Assembly: GCA_002380945.1 (NCBI GenBank)
Contig: DFWO01000134.1
Span: 3,253-22,551, forward strand
DNA: 19,299 nucleotides
Direction: 5' to 3'
DNA from: Methylococcaceae bacterium UBA4132
Lineage (GTDB): Bacteria > Pseudomonadota > Gammaproteobacteria > Methylococcales > Methylomonadaceae
The translations under genes were made by a program, and so were the position numbers. Under the pieces are notes generated by a model. The model worked only from the letters and a program-made list of their open reading frames with translations. It was not told the DNA's origin and did not search any database. Below are positions 7,236 through 15,533 of this stretch, piece after piece. Each line of letters opens with the position of its first letter. The stretch's first letter is position 1.

Positions 7236-9839
7236 ATGTCAAACTTCGCCAAAGAAATTATCCCCGTCAATCTCGAAGACGAGATGAAGCAATCTTATCT
7301 CGATTACGCCATGAGCGTCATTATCGGTCGCGCTTTGCCTGACGTGCGTGATGGCCTTAAACCTGTCCATCGCCGTGTGTTATATGCGATGAGTGAATTG
7401 GGTAATGACTTTAACAAGCCTTATAAAAAGTCTGCGCGTGTGGTCGGTGACGTAATCGGTAAATATCATCCACATGGTGATACGGCGGTTTATGACACGA
7501 TGGTGCGTATGGCACAGCCGTTTTCTATGCGCTATATGTTGATAGACGGACAAGGTAATTTTGGCAGCGTTGATGGAGATTCACCTGCGGCCATGCGTTA
7601 TACCGAAGTGCGCATGGCAAAAATTGCCCATGAATTACTCGCCGATTTAGACAAAGAAACCGTCGATTTCATACCCAACTATGATGAATCCGAATCTGAA
7701 CCCAGCGTGTTACCCACGCGCATTCCAACTTTATTAGTCAATGGTTCTTCGGGTATTGCCGTCGGTATGGCAACGAATATTCCGCCGCATAATTTAAGCG
7801 AAGTAGTCAGCGCGTGTTTGGCAATGATAGACCAGCCAGATATTAGTGTGCATGAATTGATGCAATATATTCCCGGCCCTGATTTTCCGACAGCAGGTTT
7901 TATCAACGGCGCGACAGGTATTTATAACGCTTACACAACAGGACGTGGCAAAATTTATTTACGCGCTAAAAGTCATTTTGAAGAGTTTGGCGAACAAGGT
8001 CGGCAAGCGATTATCACCACTGAATTGCCGTATCAAGTCAACAAAGCGCGGTTATTAGAAAAAATTGCCGAGCTGGTGAAAGAAGGCAAACTGGAAGGCA
8101 TTTCAGGCTTGCGCGATGAATCCGATAAAGACGGAATGCGCATGGTGATTGAGCTGAAACGCGGCGAAACGCCCGAAGTGGTGCTGAACAATCTCTACAA
8201 ACAAACCCAATTTCAAACCGTGTTTGGTCTGAACATGGTGGCGATTTTAGACGGTCGCCCGCACTGCATGAATTTGACCGAAATTCTCAGTTCCTTTATT
8301 AATCACAGACGCGAAATTGTTACCCGCCGCACTGTTTATTTGCTACGCAAAGCAAGAGAACGCGCCCATATCTTAGAAGGTTTAGCGGTTGCCTTAGCCA
8401 ACATCAACGCCATGATTGACCTGATTAAAACCTCAGGCAATCCAGCCGAAGCCAAAGCGGCGTTATTAGCGCAAACATGGGCGGCGGGTTTAGTGGCTGA
8501 ATTACTGGAACGCGCCGATTCTGCGCGTTCCAGACCTGACGATTTATCGCTAGAATTTGGCATGGTCAATGGCGCGTATCGTTTAACCGAAACCCAAGCC
8601 CAAGCCATTTTAGATTTACGTCTGCACCGTTTGACGGGCTTAGAACAAGATAAAATCATCAGCGAATACCAACAACTATTGGCACAGATAGATGAATATC
8701 TAGCAATTCTGGGTAACGATGTCCGTTTAATGGAAGTCATTCGTGAAGAATTGGTGGCTATCAAAGACCAATATTCAGACGTTCGCCGTACTGAAATCAT
8801 CCAAGACCATTCCGATTTATCGCTGGAAGACTTAATTACCGAAGAAGACCGCATTGTCACCTTGTCGCATGAAGGCTATGTGAAATCACAACCCTTAGAT
8901 GATTACAAAGCCCAACGCCGTGGTGGACGTGGCAAATCAGCGACAGCCACCAAAGAACTGGATTACGTCAACAAACTCATTGTTGCCAGTACCCACGACA
9001 CCATTTTGTGCTTCTCATCCAAAGGCAAAGTGTATTGGCTGAAAGTCTATCAACTACCTGTTGCCAGCCGTGCTTCACGCGGCAAACCGTTCGTGAACTT
9101 ATTACCACTAGAAGACGGCGAAAAAATCAACGCCATGCTTACCGTGCGCGAATACACCGACGATAAATTCATCTTCATGGCAACCTCAGCAGGCACCGTT
9201 AAGAAAACGCCATTGAAAGAATTTGAAAACCAACGCAGTGGCGGCAAAATCGCCGTTGATTTACGCGAAGGCGATAAATTAGTCGGTGTCGCCATTACCG
9301 ACGGACAACAAAACATCATGCTATTCAGCAGTGACGGCAAAGCCATTCGTTTCAGTGAAGCCGATGTGCGCTCTATGGGCAGAACCGCCACAGGCGTACG
9401 CGGCATCAACTTAAACGACGGACAAGAAGTGATTTCGTTAATCGTCGCCTCCGAAGGCGCGGTACTCAACATCACTGAAAACGGCTTTGGCAAACGTACC
9501 GAAGTCGATAAATTCCGCCTACAATCACGCGGCGGACAAGGCGTTATATCCATCCAAACCTCCGAACGCAACGGCGCAGTGGTCGGCGCAGTATTAGTAG
9601 GCGACAATGACGAAATCATGATAATCACCGACGGTGGCACGCTAGTCCGCACCCGCGTGAACAGCATTTCCGTCGTCGGCAGAAACGCCCAAGGTGTCAC
9701 CATCATCCGCCCTGACAAAAATGAAAAAGTCATCGGTGTGGATAGAATTGAAGGCTTAGCGGGGGATGAGGAAGAAGAGGGGGAAGTTGTGGATGATAGT
9801 GAAACCACTGTAGACATAGACGCTCAGATTGAAGATTAA
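7236..9839 (+). CDS. gyrA: DNA gyrase subunit A
   Basis: GyrA forms the A2B2 gyrase that negatively supercoils DNA with ATP; it cuts and rejoins the gate segment. The start at ATG 7236 has AGGAAATC just upstream and places the active-site tyrosine exactly at Y122 (AAMRYTEVRM), as in Escherichia coli. An in-frame TTG at 7188 would add 16 unsupported residues. The quinolone region HPHGDTAVYD shows Thr at 83 and Asp at 87; Thr83 is the natural residue in several bacteria and not by itself a resistance change. The GyrA box QRRGGRG at 560-566 separates it from ParC. Six-bladed C-terminal repeats follow, then a strongly acidic tail (EEEEGEVVDD...), giving 867 residues, the usual length. Confidence 0.98.
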   Translation: MSNFAKEIIPVNLEDEMKQSYLDYAMSVIIGRALPDVRDGLKPVHRRVLYAMSELGNDFNKPYKKSARVVGDVIGKYHPHGDTAVYDTMVRMAQPFSMRYMLIDGQGNFGSVDGDSPAAMRYTEVRMAKIAHELLADLDKETVDFIPNYDESESEPSVLPTRIPTLLVNGSSGIAVGMATNIPPHNLSEVVSACLAMIDQPDISVHELMQYIPGPDFPTAGFINGATGIYNAYTTGRGKIYLRAKSHFEEFGEQGRQAIITTELPYQVNKARLLEKIAELVKEGKLEGISGLRDESDKDGMRMVIELKRGETPEVVLNNLYKQTQFQTVFGLNMVAILDGRPHCMNLTEILSSFINHRREIVTRRTVYLLRKARERAHILEGLAVALANINAMIDLIKTSGNPAEAKAALLAQTWAAGLVAELLERADSARSRPDDLSLEFGMVNGAYRLTETQAQAILDLRLHRLTGLEQDKIISEYQQLLAQIDEYLAILGNDVRLMEVIREELVAIKDQYSDVRRTEIIQDHSDLSLEDLITEEDRIVTLSHEGYVKSQPLDDYKAQRRGGRGKSATATKELDYVNKLIVASTHDTILCFSSKGKVYWLKVYQLPVASRASRGKPFVNLLPLEDGEKINAMLTVREYTDDKFIFMATSAGTVKKTPLKEFENQRSGGKIAVDLREGDKLVGVAITDGQQNIMLFSSDGKAIRFSEADVRSMGRTATGVRGINLNDGQEVISLIVASEGAVLNITENGFGKRTEVDKFRLQSRGGQGVISIQTSERNGAVVGAVLVGDNDEIMIITDGGTLVRTRVNSISVVGRNAQGVTIIRPDKNEKVIGVDRIEGLAGDEEEEGEVVDDSETTVDIDAQIED

Positions 9840-9863
9840 AATGCGGATATTTAAAGGTAAGCA

Positions 9864-10970
9864 GTGACAATATCTACAGTTGATTTATTTTCTGGTGCTG
9901 GTGGTTTTACAGAAGGTTTTAAAAAGGCGGGCGGTTTTAAGACTGTTTTAGCGGTCGATTCAGACCAGCAAGCTGTAAAAACATTTAGTCATAATCACCC
10001 AGACGTTAATGTAGTCTGTGAGAATGTGACTAATTTATCGGCTGACATATTAGCTACTTTAATTAAAAGCAAGGTTGATATTGTTATCGGTGGACCTCCG
10101 TGTCAAGGTTTTAGCCTTGCGGGACGCAGATTACCTAATGACCCCAAAAATCAATTATTTCGTGAATATGTACGAATCGTAAAAACGTTGAATCCTGAAA
10201 TAATTGTTTTTGAAAATGTTGTCGGTATTATCTCTATGCAAGGTGGCTTAGTTCTTGAAGCTATCTGCGAAGAATTCTCTGCAATTGGTTATACCGTTTC
10301 ATTTGATATTTTAAATGCAGCAGATTATGGCGTTGCTCAAGCCAGACCTAGATTTATATTAATTGGTAGAAGGAGTGGTGGACACATTAATATGCCCATT
10401 CCATCTCATGGAATATTAGGGAAAAATTTAACGATTGATTTATTTTCTACGGATTTAAAACCTCACGTTTCAGTAAAAGAGGCATTATCTAATTTGCCAG
10501 AAATTTATCAAGGCGAAGGTTATGAAGAGCAAATATTCGCTGTTAAACCAAACAATGAATATCAAACTGCAATGAAAGGTAATCGCGTGGAAAATATTTT
10601 ATATAATCATCGTGCGACTAGGCATAATGACGAGGTTATTAAACGCTATGACCATATACCTCAAGGTGGTGATATTCGCTCGTTACCAGAAGAATTACGC
10701 ACAAAAAAAAATAATGTTTTCCGCTTGTTAGATAATATGCCAGCTAGAACCATTACTTGTAATTTCAGAACAGATATTATTCATCCTTGGTTGCCACGCG
10801 GTCTAACTGTGAGAGAGGCAGCACGACTACAAAGTTTTGATGATGATTATCAATTTTTTGGTAATCTCACCAGAAAAGCAAAATATCTTACTCAAGATGA
10901 CCAAGTGGGTAATGCAGTTCCGCCCCTATTAGCTAAAGCTATAGCCAATCATATTAAAAATTATTTATGA
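9864..10970 (+). CDS. DNA (cytosine-5) methyltransferase of a Type II R-M system
   Basis: The 368-residue protein carries the ordered C5-methyltransferase motifs: I DLFSGAGG (7-14, S-adenosylmethionine binding), IV GGPPCQGFS with catalytic C80, VI FENVV (116-120), VIII QARPRFILIG (159-168), and IX/X RGLTVREAARLQSF and QVGNAVPP near the end. It methylates cosine's base equivalent, cytosine at C5, to protect the host from the partner nuclease. The variable region between VIII and IX sets the target, which cannot be read off. The start is GTG 9864 with a weak AGGTAA upstream, 24 nt after gyrA. It overlaps the next gene by 4 nt (ATGA), a tight modification-then-restriction order. Confidence 0.95.
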   Translation: MTISTVDLFSGAGGFTEGFKKAGGFKTVLAVDSDQQAVKTFSHNHPDVNVVCENVTNLSADILATLIKSKVDIVIGGPPCQGFSLAGRRLPNDPKNQLFREYVRIVKTLNPEIIVFENVVGIISMQGGLVLEAICEEFSAIGYTVSFDILNAADYGVAQARPRFILIGRRSGGHINMPIPSHGILGKNLTIDLFSTDLKPHVSVKEALSNLPEIYQGEGYEEQIFAVKPNNEYQTAMKGNRVENILYNHRATRHNDEVIKRYDHIPQGGDIRSLPEELRTKKNNVFRLLDNMPARTITCNFRTDIIHPWLPRGLTVREAARLQSFDDDYQFFGNLTRKAKYLTQDDQVGNAVPPLLAKAIANHIKNYL

Positions 10971-11902
10971 GCGAAGAATTTCTTAATTCATCTAGCGGAC
11001 ACAAATTAGGGCAATTAATTGGCGATTGGTTTGAAGAATATATTGCTGCTTACCTGCTTGAAGAAATAGCCAATAAATTGGGTTTATATCTTGACCATCG
11101 TTTTAGAAAAAGAAGTTGTCGCGGCGAAAAAATATTATGGCAAGATTTAGATGGTAACGAAGTAGATTATGACTTTGTTTTAGAACTAGATGGAACAGAT
11201 AATATAAAAGGTATTCCTGTCGCTTTTTTTGAAACCTTTTGGCGACGTGGAGCTAGACATTCAAAAGATAAAGCGCGTGATGATTCTGGAAAACTATTAC
11301 CTATGCGTACAACGTATCCAACGGCGCGAGTCTTAGGAATTATATCAGCGGGTGATTTCACAAAACCTGCTCAAGAATTAGTACACAGTCGTTGTATTGA
11401 TTTATTTTATGTACCCAAAGAACAAATATGTAAATCATGGCGCGACCAAGGTATTGAAATTGATTATCACGATAATGCCAGTGAACAACTAAAACAAGAA
11501 ATTGCCAATAAAGTCGTTTCAGCTTTAGCAATAACAGCGATAAAAGAAGCTATTTCAAATCAACTTATAAAAAATATGGGGTCGGCTGTATTTAATTCTT
11601 ATATTGCACGAATTATCGCCAGTGTATCGGCGATTCCAATAGCTTATAAAATAACCAATATTTATGTATCTTCACCTGTTGATTTTGAGAAACATGAAGA
11701 TGCAAAAAACTATTTACTGCACTATTCAATTTTTTCTGACGATTTGTCTTCAAATATGACACGCCAAATTAAATATGAGGCAATCTATAATGATGGCGAG
11801 ATATTTGAAAGAAATAATCTAACCACTGAAAAAGCACTTGAGCTTCACTATATGGTTGGTCAAGTGTCTGATTATTTCACTAAATACCACACTACTTTGT
11901 AA
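10967..11902 (+). CDS. Probable Type II restriction endonuclease partner of the C5 methyltransferase
   Basis: The gene overlaps the methyltransferase by 4 nt, the usual place for the cognate endonuclease. The 311-residue protein matches no family I can name. A possible PD-(D/E)XK-like core is present: VDYDFVLEL with D67/D69, then VAFFETFWRRGARHSKDKA, in which E89 sits at the end of a strand, followed by R93/R94 and K100/K102. The canonical ExK spacing is not obvious, so the metal-binding residues are uncertain. Base composition is visibly AT-rich compared with gyrA and serC, as expected for a transferred gene. Endonuclease is inferred mainly from position. It would cut unmodified DNA at the sequence its partner methylates. 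Confidence 0.7.
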   Translation: MSEEFLNSSSGHKLGQLIGDWFEEYIAAYLLEEIANKLGLYLDHRFRKRSCRGEKILWQDLDGNEVDYDFVLELDGTDNIKGIPVAFFETFWRRGARHSKDKARDDSGKLLPMRTTYPTARVLGIISAGDFTKPAQELVHSRCIDLFYVPKEQICKSWRDQGIEIDYHDNASEQLKQEIANKVVSALAITAIKEAISNQLIKNMGSAVFNSYIARIIASVSAIPIAYKITNIYVSSPVDFEKHEDAKNYLLHYSIFSDDLSSNMTRQIKYEAIYNDGEIFERNNLTTEKALELHYMVGQVSDYFTKYHTTL

Positions 11903-11945
11903 AACACTTTTTAATTAATCTTTTAACCTAACCAAGAGAACCCCC

Positions 11946-13025
11946 ATGTCCAGAGTTTATAATTTTAGTGCCGGCCCTTCTGCATTTCCTGAGTCGGTTT
12001 TACAACAAGCGCAACAAGAGATGTTGGAATGGCGTAATAGCGGTATGTCGGTGATGGAAATGAGCCATCGTGGCAAACATTTTTCCATTATCGCGGAAGA
12101 ATTGGAAAGCGATTTGCGCGAGTTGATGGCAATTCCAGAAAACTATAAGGTGTTATTTTTACAAGGCGGTGCGTCGGCGCAATTTTCCTTGATTCCGCAA
12201 AATATTTTGGCGGGCAAAACTAAAGCCTGTTACATCAAAACAGGTGCGTGGTCTGAAAAAGCCGTTAAAGATGCGGGCGCGTATTGTGATGTGATTTTAA
12301 GTGCGAGTTCAGAAGACACTAAATTCACCACCATTCCAGACGCGGCAACGTGGGCGATTGATAACGATGCGGCGTATTTGCATTACACCTCTAACGAAAC
12401 CATCCACGGTGTGGAGTTCCAAGATATTCCAGATTCTAAAGGCTTGCCGTTAGTCTGTGATATGTCGTCTAACATCTTGTCGCGTTCTGTGGATGTCAGC
12501 CAATACGGCATTATTTATGCGGGTACGCAAAAAAATATGGGTCCTGCGGGTGTGACGGTTGTTATCGTGCGTGATGATTTAATCGGTCACGCACCTAAAA
12601 CTGTGCCTTCAGTGTTTAATTATGCGGAACAAGCGAAAAATCAATCTATGCTCAACACACCAGCCACTTATAACTGGTATTTAGTCGGTTTAGTATTGAA
12701 ATGGTTGAAAGCCCAAGGCGGTGTCGCGGCGATTGAACAACGCAATATCGCTAAAGCGGCTAAGCTCTACGCAGCAATTGACGGGTCAAGTTTATATTCC
12801 AACCCTGTCGAAATCGCTTCACGCTCACGCATGAACGTACCGTTTATTTTAGCCGATGAAAGTTTGGATAAACCGTTTTTGGCGGCTGCCGAAGCCAAAG
12901 GTTTATTTGAATTAAAAGGTCATCGTTCAGTCGGCGGCATGAGAGCGAGTATTTATAACGCTATGTCTGATGCAGGTATTGATGCGTTGATTGATTTTAT
13001 GGCTGAGTTTGAACGCACACGTTAA
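11946..13025 (+). CDS. serC: Phosphoserine aminotransferase
   Basis: SerC converts 3-phosphohydroxypyruvate to phosphoserine with glutamate, and also serves the pyridoxal phosphate pathway through 4-phosphohydroxythreonine. It is a cytosolic class V aminotransferase dimer. Signatures are the N-terminal YNFSAGPSAFPE, the phosphate-binding GGASAQFSLIPQN, the PLP lysine K196 in GTQKNMGPAGV, and the C-terminal SVGGMRASIYNAM. The 359 residues are full length. ATG 11946 follows AAGAGAA. It would normally sit next to gyrA in many relatives; here the R-M pair separates them. pheA follows on the same strand after a repeat-filled 329-bp gap. Confidence 0.97.
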   Translation: MSRVYNFSAGPSAFPESVLQQAQQEMLEWRNSGMSVMEMSHRGKHFSIIAEELESDLRELMAIPENYKVLFLQGGASAQFSLIPQNILAGKTKACYIKTGAWSEKAVKDAGAYCDVILSASSEDTKFTTIPDAATWAIDNDAAYLHYTSNETIHGVEFQDIPDSKGLPLVCDMSSNILSRSVDVSQYGIIYAGTQKNMGPAGVTVVIVRDDLIGHAPKTVPSVFNYAEQAKNQSMLNTPATYNWYLVGLVLKWLKAQGGVAAIEQRNIAKAAKLYAAIDGSSLYSNPVEIASRSRMNVPFILADESLDKPFLAAAEAKGLFELKGHRSVGGMRASIYNAMSDAGIDALIDFMAEFERTR

Positions 13026-13067
13026 AACTGAAGCCTCCGAGGTTTTAAAAACATAAACATAGTTCCC

Positions 13068-13142
13068 ACGCTCCAGCGTTGTGTGATGTGTAAGAAGACG
13101 CTGGAGCGTCAACTGAGGCATTCCAACGCTGGAGCGTTGGAA
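13068..13142. repeat. Three copies of a 12-nt palindromic core (ACGCTGGAGCGT)
   Basis: Copies lie at 13098-13109 and 13126-13137, with the reverse complement ACGCTCCAGCGT at 13068-13079. The third is embedded in a longer palindrome with 10-nt arms (TTCCAACGCT and AGCGTTGGAA, 13121-13142). Adjacent copies can fold as single hairpins or pair with one another. The flank AGCGTTGGAACGAT recurs at 3013-3026. No protein-like ORF is present. Confidence 0.65.
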
Positions 13143-13179
13143 CGATGCAACTTGACGAATTGTTATAGGAGATTTGTGA

Positions 13180-13251
13180 GTGGAAGAAATACCAATCGTG
13201 TTTTTAACTCATGCCGCAGATGTTTTACCGCGTACGTTGGGTAAATCGTAG
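13180..13251 (+). pseudogene. Truncated 5' gene fragment (23 codons) cut off by a repeat
   Basis: A strong TAGGAGA Shine-Dalgarno at 13166-13172 precedes GTG 13180, which opens a short frame reading VEEIPIVFLTHAADVLPRTL and ending at a TAG that lies inside the left arm of the adjacent inverted repeat. The Shine-Dalgarno and hydrophobic strand-like start suggest the beginning of a real gene that lost the rest. It resembles the first strand of a Rossmann-type dehydrogenase, but that is only an impression. Confidence 0.35.
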
Positions 13252-13329
13252 GTTGGTGGTGAGCTTGCGAACCCCAACAAAGTAAATAACTATCCGTGGT
13301 GTTGGGCTTCGTACCTCTCCCCAACCTAC
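13248..13329. repeat. Inverted-repeat element with GTAGGTTGG ends
   Basis: The left arm (13248-13279) and right arm (13300-13329) are imperfect inverted repeats of about 30 nt with GTAGGTTGG outer ends and CCCAACA inner ends. The 20-nt centre is unpaired. The layout is that of the small palindromic elements with GTAGGTTGGG ends that are dispersed in many bacterial genomes. It lies 26 nt before pheA and supplies the stop that ends the truncated small frame. Confidence 0.7.
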
Positions 13330-13354
13330 AAAACTGATTAACTGAGAATCCACC

Positions 13355-14440
13355 ATGTCATCCATCATCCCACTGTCCGAATTAAGAGAAAAAATTGATG
13401 CCATTGATGCTCAACTGTTGCAGTTGATGAATCAACGGGCACAGTGTGCGTTAGAGGTTGCTAAGACCAAGCTAGCACAAGGTGAAACGGGGACCTTTTA
13501 TCGTCCTGATCGTGAGTCGTTGGTGTTACGGCGTATTCAAGACTTAAACCAAGGTCCTTTGGCTAATGAGACGGTTATGCGGTTTTTTCGAGAATTAATG
13601 TCGGCGTGTTTGGCGTTGGAAAAACCTTTGGATGTCGCTTTTTTAGGACCCGAAGGCACGTTTACTCAGCAAGCGGCACACAAGCATTTTGGTCATGCGG
13701 TCAAAACTATTCCTGTTGCAACCATCAACGATATTTTTAATAGTGTGGAAAGTGGTTCATGTCAGTTTGGTGTTGTACCTGTGGAAAATTCTACCGAAGG
13801 CGTTATCAGTCATACGCTGGATAGGTTGTTAAGCTCACCGTTAAAAATTTGCGGTGAAGTCGAAATTCGTGTGCATCAAAATTTGCTGGGGTTGACGGAA
13901 AATCTGGCTGAGATTACCGAAGTGTATTCACATTCTCAGTCTTTAGCACAGTGTCGGCAATGGCTGAGTAAGCATTTGCCTCATGCTGAGCAAACAGCCG
14001 TTAATAGCAATGCTGAGGCGGCACGTTTAGCAGCAAATAATCCTCATACGGCGGCTATCGCAGGTATCGCCGCTGCTGAGGTTTATAATTTAACGGTGCT
14101 TGAAAAAAATATTGAAGACGAAGCTAATAACACGACACGCTTTATTATCATCGGCAAACAAATGTCTGCACCAACAGGTAAAGATAAAACGACTTTAGTG
14201 GTCTCTACTAATAATCAAGCGGGCGCGTTATATAAAATGCTTGAGCCTTTTGCTAGTGCGGGTGTCGATATGCTGAATATTGAATCTCGACCATCACGTC
14301 AAGGCTTATGGGATTATGTGTTTTTTATTGATATTGACGGGCATAGCGAGGATACAAAAGTTGCCGAAGCCTTGGCTTTATTAAAAAATAAAGTGAACAT
14401 GCTTAAATTATTAGGGTCTTATCCTAAAGCGGTCTTTTAA
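13355..14440 (+). CDS. pheA: Bifunctional chorismate mutase / prephenate dehydratase (P-protein)
   Basis: PheA makes phenylpyruvate from chorismate through prephenate in phenylalanine synthesis. Residues 1-90 form an AroQ-type chorismate mutase (LSELREKIDAIDAQLLQLM; R11 and R28 near the active site). The dehydratase begins at FLGPEGTFTQQAA (96-108), has VENSTEG (143-149), and ends with the catalytic TTRF (260-263). An ACT domain (about 278-357) carries the phenylalanine-binding NQAGALYKML and ESRPSR motifs for feedback inhibition. At 361 residues it is full length. The Shine-Dalgarno before ATG 13355 is weak (GAGAAT). No leader peptide with a Phe run is seen upstream, so attenuation control is not evident. 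Confidence 0.97.
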   Translation: MSSIIPLSELREKIDAIDAQLLQLMNQRAQCALEVAKTKLAQGETGTFYRPDRESLVLRRIQDLNQGPLANETVMRFFRELMSACLALEKPLDVAFLGPEGTFTQQAAHKHFGHAVKTIPVATINDIFNSVESGSCQFGVVPVENSTEGVISHTLDRLLSSPLKICGEVEIRVHQNLLGLTENLAEITEVYSHSQSLAQCRQWLSKHLPHAEQTAVNSNAEAARLAANNPHTAAIAGIAAAEVYNLTVLEKNIEDEANNTTRFIIIGKQMSAPTGKDKTTLVVSTNNQAGALYKMLEPFASAGVDMLNIESRPSRQGLWDYVFFIDIDGHSEDTKVAEALALLKNKVNMLKLLGSYPKAVF

Positions 14441-14458
14441 CCCTGTTAGGAGTTAGCA

Positions 14459-15010
14459 ATGCGATACTATCACAATTATTTTATGTTACTGGCGTTAAGC
14501 GTTTTGTTAAGTGCGGGCTGTGCAAATCAGCAGCGTACGCCCGTTTCTGCCAATCCACCTACACTTAGTGGCAATGGACTAGATGGTGATGAAGAACAGG
14601 CAATTTTAAGTTATCACAATGAAGTAAGAGCTAGTGTGAATGTTGCACCATTAAGTTGGTCACCCGAACTTTCAAAACAGGCGGCAACGTGGGCGGCAAC
14701 ATTAGCCAGTCGAGGTTGTAAGCTTCAACATAGTCAAGATTCAAAGTATGGCGAGAATCTTTTTATGACTTCATCAAATCGAGATCATGATGCTGTTATT
14801 GATGCAGCTGAGTTATGGGAAAGCGAAAAGGAAAACTACGCAGGACAACGTTTAACTAAAGCTAATGTATCGGCTGTCGGTCATTACACACAAATGGTTT
14901 GGAGTATCACTAGCACCTTAGGTTGCGCTAAAGTAGTCTGTGATAATAAACTAATCGTGGTATGTAATTACAGCCCTTCTGGAAACCAGCTAGGTGCAAA
15001 ACCTTATTAA
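14459..15010 (+). CDS. CAP/SCP-domain lipoprotein
   Basis: The protein begins with a lipoprotein signal: MRYYHNYFMLLALSVLLSAG then C21, with lipobox LSAGC, so it should be lipidated and anchored in the cell envelope. From about residue 47 it is a CAP (SCP/PR-1/Ag5) domain: ILSYHNEVRASV, HSQDSKYGENLF, GHYTQMVWSIT and the C-terminal VVCNYSPSGN. The His and Glu residues lining the CAP cavity (H53, the GEN glutamate and the H of GHYTQ) are present. Length is 183 residues. The biochemical role of bacterial CAP proteins is mostly unknown. It starts 18 nt after pheA behind a good TAGGAG, so the two may be cotranscribed, although function gives no reason for the pairing. Confidence 0.9.
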   Translation: MRYYHNYFMLLALSVLLSAGCANQQRTPVSANPPTLSGNGLDGDEEQAILSYHNEVRASVNVAPLSWSPELSKQAATWAATLASRGCKLQHSQDSKYGENLFMTSSNRDHDAVIDAAELWESEKENYAGQRLTKANVSAVGHYTQMVWSITSTLGCAKVVCDNKLIVVCNYSPSGNQLGAKPY

Positions 15011-15017
15011 TGGCTTA

Positions 15018-15050
15018 CGCCCCTTATCGTCTTAACTTAATTAAGGGGCG
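15018..15050. terminator. Hairpin between convergent genes
   Basis: CGCCCCTTA (15018-15026) pairs perfectly with TAAGGGGCG (15042-15050). It sits 7 nt after the CAP gene stop and 30 nt after the stop of the convergent gene. No T-run follows on either side, so it is a plausible but imperfect bidirectional terminator. Confidence 0.55.
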
Positions 15051-15080
15051 ATTTGCTGGTTCGATAGCCTTGATATGGCA

Positions 15081-15533
15081 TTATGATTTTTCGTTTAAAT
15101 AAAGTTGTAGCACAGTTTGAGTACGAATATTGTTTTGTCGCATGTGCATGACAAGGTGCATAAAAATATCACGTAATACGAAATAACCTTTTTCAGGGTA
15201 TCTATCCAAAAAGCTAATCATTTTGGGTCCATCAAATTTAGCAATTTCGCAATCGGTTAGTGCGATAACTTCTGCACTACGCGGCTCACCGTCAAACATC
15301 GCCAACTCACCAAAAATATCATTTTTAGATAAGCGTGCTAATCCTGAAGAGAATTGGCTGATTTCATCGCTGATATTGGTACTAACCTGTACCTGTCCTT
15401 CTAAAATAAGATAAACATCTTGGCTATTTTCTTTTTCTTTTAGAATAACATCCAAGGCTTTGTATTTCACTTTAGCGTATGGAACATCCAGCATAAAAAC
15501 GGGGTCATTGAATAAATCACTTAAATTCGTCAT
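15081..15533 (-). CDS. Stand-alone cyclic-nucleotide-binding domain protein
   Basis: The 150-residue protein is almost entirely one CRP-type cyclic-nucleotide-binding fold. The beta-roll includes YLILEGQVQVS, and the phosphate-binding cassette is FGELAMFDGEPRSAEV (74-89), with G75, E76, R85, S86 and A87 conserved, so ligand binding is likely intact. A C-terminal helix (YFVLRDIFMHLVMHMRQN) follows. There is no helix-turn-helix, kinase or channel domain. It is therefore not a CRP-like activator by itself and may act through a partner protein. No such partner is adjacent. No clear Shine-Dalgarno precedes ATG 15533. It converges with the CAP gene. Confidence 0.9.
   Translation of the reverse strand: MTNLSDLFNDPVFMLDVPYAKVKYKALDVILKEKENSQDVYLILEGQVQVSTNISDEISQFSSGLARLSKNDIFGELAMFDGEPRSAEVIALTDCEIAKFDGPKMISFLDRYPEKGYFVLRDIFMHLVMHMRQNNIRTQTVLQLYLNEKS

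Noticed and set aside
7470..7510. Thr at GyrA position 83 as a quinolone-resistance mutation
   Set aside because: Thr is the natural residue here in several bacteria and Asp87 is unchanged, so no resistance claim is supported.
8336..9817. Long antisense frames inside gyrA
   Set aside because: They are shadows of gyrA codon bias; compositions rich in Ser and Pro and no motifs.
13068..13329. CRISPR-like array between serC and pheA
   Set aside because: The repeats are only 12 nt, irregularly spaced, in mixed orientation, and no cas genes are nearby.
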